The notes under the pieces were generated by a model. It was not told where the DNA came from. It did not search any database and worked only from the letters and a program-made list of their open reading frames with translations. Source: DATCMH01 sp036563505 (GTDB lineage Bacteria > Pseudomonadota > Alphaproteobacteria > Rhizobiales > Beijerinckiaceae). Taken from it: a stretch of 64,000 nt of DNA. Positions 62,333-64,000 of this stretch are shown here, piece by piece. Position numbers and translations under genes: made by a program. Within the stretch, counting starts at the first letter, position 1. Each line of letters begins with the position of its first letter. The stretch is taken from the NCBI GenBank assembly GCA_036563505.1, contig DATCMH010000002.1, forward strand, positions 62,001 to 126,000. The letters run 5' to 3'.

Positions 62333-63925
62333 TCAGTGCCGGAAGTGCCGGTGGCCCGTGAACACCATCGCGAGCCCGGCCTCGTCGGCGGCCTTGATCA
62401 CCTCGTCGTCGCGCATCGAGCCGCCTGGCTGGATCACCGCCGTGGCCCCGGCTTCCGCCGCGGCGAGGAGCCCGTCGGCGAAGGGGAAGAAAGCGTCGGA
62501 GGCCACGACGGAGCCCCGGGCGAGGCTTTCGGGAAGACCTAGAGCCTTCGCCGCCTCTGCCGCTTTCCAAGCGGCGATGCGCGATGAATCCACCCGCGAC
62601 ATCTGCCCAGCCCCAATGCCCACCGTCGCGCCGCCCTTCGCATAGACGATGGCGTTCGACTTCACGTGCTTCGCCACGCGGAACGCGAAGGCGAGATCGC
62701 GGCGCTCCGCGTCCGACGGCGCGCGCTTCGTCACCACCTTGAGGTCCATGTCGTCGACCACGGCCGCGTCCCGGTCCTGCGCGAGGAAGCCGCCGGACAC
62801 GGTGCGCAGGGTCAGTCCCCTCGCGCGCGGATCGGGCAGAGCGCCGGCGAGCAGGAGCCGCAGGTTCTTCTTCGCTGCGACGAGGGCGATCGCCTCCTCC
62901 GTCGCGTCGGGGGCGATGATCACCTCCGTGAAGATCTCCACGATCTTGCGCGCGGCCTCGGCGTCGAGGGTCCGGTTGAGCGCCACGATGCCGCCGAAGG
63001 CCGAGACCGGATCGCAGGCGAGCGCCCGCTCGTAGGCCTCGACGAGCGTCGCGCCCTCGGCGACGCCGCAAGGGTTGGCATGCTTGATGATGGCGACCGC
63101 CGCCGCGCGGGCCGGGTCGAACTCCGCGACGCACTCGTAGGCCGCGTCCGTATCGTTGATGTTGTTGTAGGAGAGCTGCTTGCCCTGCACCTGCCGCGCC
63201 GTGGCGACGCCCGGGCGCGCCTCGCCGGTGCGGTAGAAGGCGGCGGCCTGGTGCGGGTTCTCGCCGTAGCGCAGGCTTTCGGCGAGCGCTCCGCCGATCG
63301 CCCGGAACGCCGGCGCCCCCTCCCCGATCGCGCCGGCGAACCAGTTCGAGATCGCGGCGTCGTAGGCCGCCGTGCGGGCGTAGGCCTTCTGGGCCAAACG
63401 TCGGCGTAGGGTCAGCGTCGTCGCTCCGTCATGGGCTTCGAGATCGGCGAGGACAGCTTCGTAATCGACGGATTCCACCACCACGGCGACGTCGGCGTGG
63501 TTCTTGGCGGCCGCCCGGATCATCGCCGGCCCACCGATGTCGATGTTCTCGATGCAATCATCGTACGCGCGGCCCGCGGCCACCGTCGCCTCGAAGGGAT
63601 AGAGGTTCACCACGAGCAGATCGACCGGCAGGATGCCATGGGCCAGCATCGCGGCCTGGTGCTCCGGGTTGGCGCGGATGCCGAGCAGCCCGCCATGAAC
63701 GAGGGGGTGGAGGGTTTTCACCCGCCCATCCATCATCTCGGGAAAGCCGGTGACGTCGGAGACATCCTGCACGGCAAGGCCCGCTTCCTGCAGCGCTCGC
63801 GCCGTGCCGCCCGTCGAGACGAGGGCCACGCCCCGTCCCGCCAGCGCCTGGGCGAACGGGACGAGGCCGGTCTTGTCGGATACAGACAGGAGGGCGCGGG
63901 TCACGCGCTTCGGGTCGCTCGGCAT
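62333..63925 (-). CDS. purH: Bifunctional AICAR transformylase/IMP cyclohydrolase
   Basis: The 530-residue enzyme has the N-terminal IMP cyclohydrolase (ALLSVSDKTGLVPFAQALAG, MMDGRVKTLHPLVHGGLLGI) and the C-terminal AICAR transformylase (GKQLSYNNINDTDAAYECVA, and the active-site KHANPCGVA). It performs the last two steps of purine synthesis, formylating AICAR with 10-formyl-THF and closing the ring to IMP. Length is normal. The start at 63925 (MPSDPKRVTRALLSVSDK) has an upstream gap reaching the window edge, where nothing else is seen. Confidence 0.98.
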   Translation of the reverse strand: MPSDPKRVTRALLSVSDKTGLVPFAQALAGRGVALVSTGGTARALQEAGLAVQDVSDVTGFPEMMDGRVKTLHPLVHGGLLGIRANPEHQAAMLAHGILPVDLLVVNLYPFEATVAAGRAYDDCIENIDIGGPAMIRAAAKNHADVAVVVESVDYEAVLADLEAHDGATTLTLRRRLAQKAYARTAAYDAAISNWFAGAIGEGAPAFRAIGGALAESLRYGENPHQAAAFYRTGEARPGVATARQVQGKQLSYNNINDTDAAYECVAEFDPARAAAVAIIKHANPCGVAEGATLVEAYERALACDPVSAFGGIVALNRTLDAEAARKIVEIFTEVIIAPDATEEAIALVAAKKNLRLLLAGALPDPRARGLTLRTVSGGFLAQDRDAAVVDDMDLKVVTKRAPSDAERRDLAFAFRVAKHVKSNAIVYAKGGATVGIGAGQMSRVDSSRIAAWKAAEAAKALGLPESLARGSVVASDAFFPFADGLLAAAEAGATAVIQPGGSMRDDEVIKAADEAGLAMVFTGHRHFRH

Positions 63926-64000
63926 GATCTCGTTCCGGCTGGGAGGCAGGGCCGGCGCTTACCACGAATGGGGAGAGCGACAAACGCTTGCGCGGCGGAG

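Overview
The window is very GC-rich (roughly 70% by eye), almost fully coding, and shows no rRNA, tRNA, CRISPR array, transposase or phage gene. The gene content points to a chromosome of the alphaproteobacterial order Hyphomicrobiales (Rhizobiales), most likely Methylobacteriaceae. The main reasons are a 2,139-residue apolipoprotein-like protein of the growth-pole-ring (GPR/RgsE) type, CtrA-like boxes, SRAP, SleB-type and DmdC-length acyl-CoA dehydrogenase proteins of alphaproteobacterial style, and composite palindromic repeats whose spurious translations (MAGLDPAI...) are common in this group. The genus is inferred, not proven.

Layout. 1-13.9 kb: a partial YcjX P-loop protein with an exported or anchored hypothetical, a SixA-like phosphatase and a MoxR ATPase on the minus strand; then a cystathionine gamma-synthase-like PLP enzyme, a CPA2 cation/proton antiporter, a fasciclin protein facing an ECF sigma/anti-sigma pair (a SigK-RskA-MPT83-like module), the CoxE-type VWA protein that normally partners MoxR, an MFS transporter, an AAC(3)-I-like acetyltransferase, a [2Fe-2S] ferredoxin and an Hpt protein. 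14.2-20.6 kb: the giant membrane-anchored GPR-like protein, built from 22-residue (66-bp) repeats. 21-28 kb: SRAP, CorA and a tightly overlapping minus-strand operon for acyl-CoA turnover (acyl-CoA dehydrogenase, enoyl-CoA hydratase, two SDRs), divergent from Sua5/TsaC.

29-45 kb: WrbA, a DoxX/LysR divergent pair, AcuI-like reductase, an MFS transporter, a SleB-type wall hydrolase, pyruvate phosphate dikinase, and glyQ-orf-glyS. The glyS gene carries an in-frame palindromic repeat. 45-57 kb: an S49 protease, small secreted low-complexity proteins, a TrmN6-like methyltransferase, polyprenyl diphosphate synthase and IspE (isoprenoid supply), a TPR protein, an SDR, a ferredoxin-NADP reductase, a thioesterase, an EamA transporter and a glutamine amidotransferase. 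57-64 kb: a lone response regulator, a complete branched-chain-amino-acid-type ABC operon (livG-livF-livK-livH-livM) with a hairpin repeat between livK and livH, and purH.

The intergenic spaces hold a recurring family of GC-rich palindromes in mosaic blocks. The points most worth follow-up are the palindrome embedded in glyS, the GPR-like protein, a Walker A Lys-to-Arg change in LivF, an SDR that has lost its catalytic lysine, and an exact CtrA consensus box at 35163-35178.
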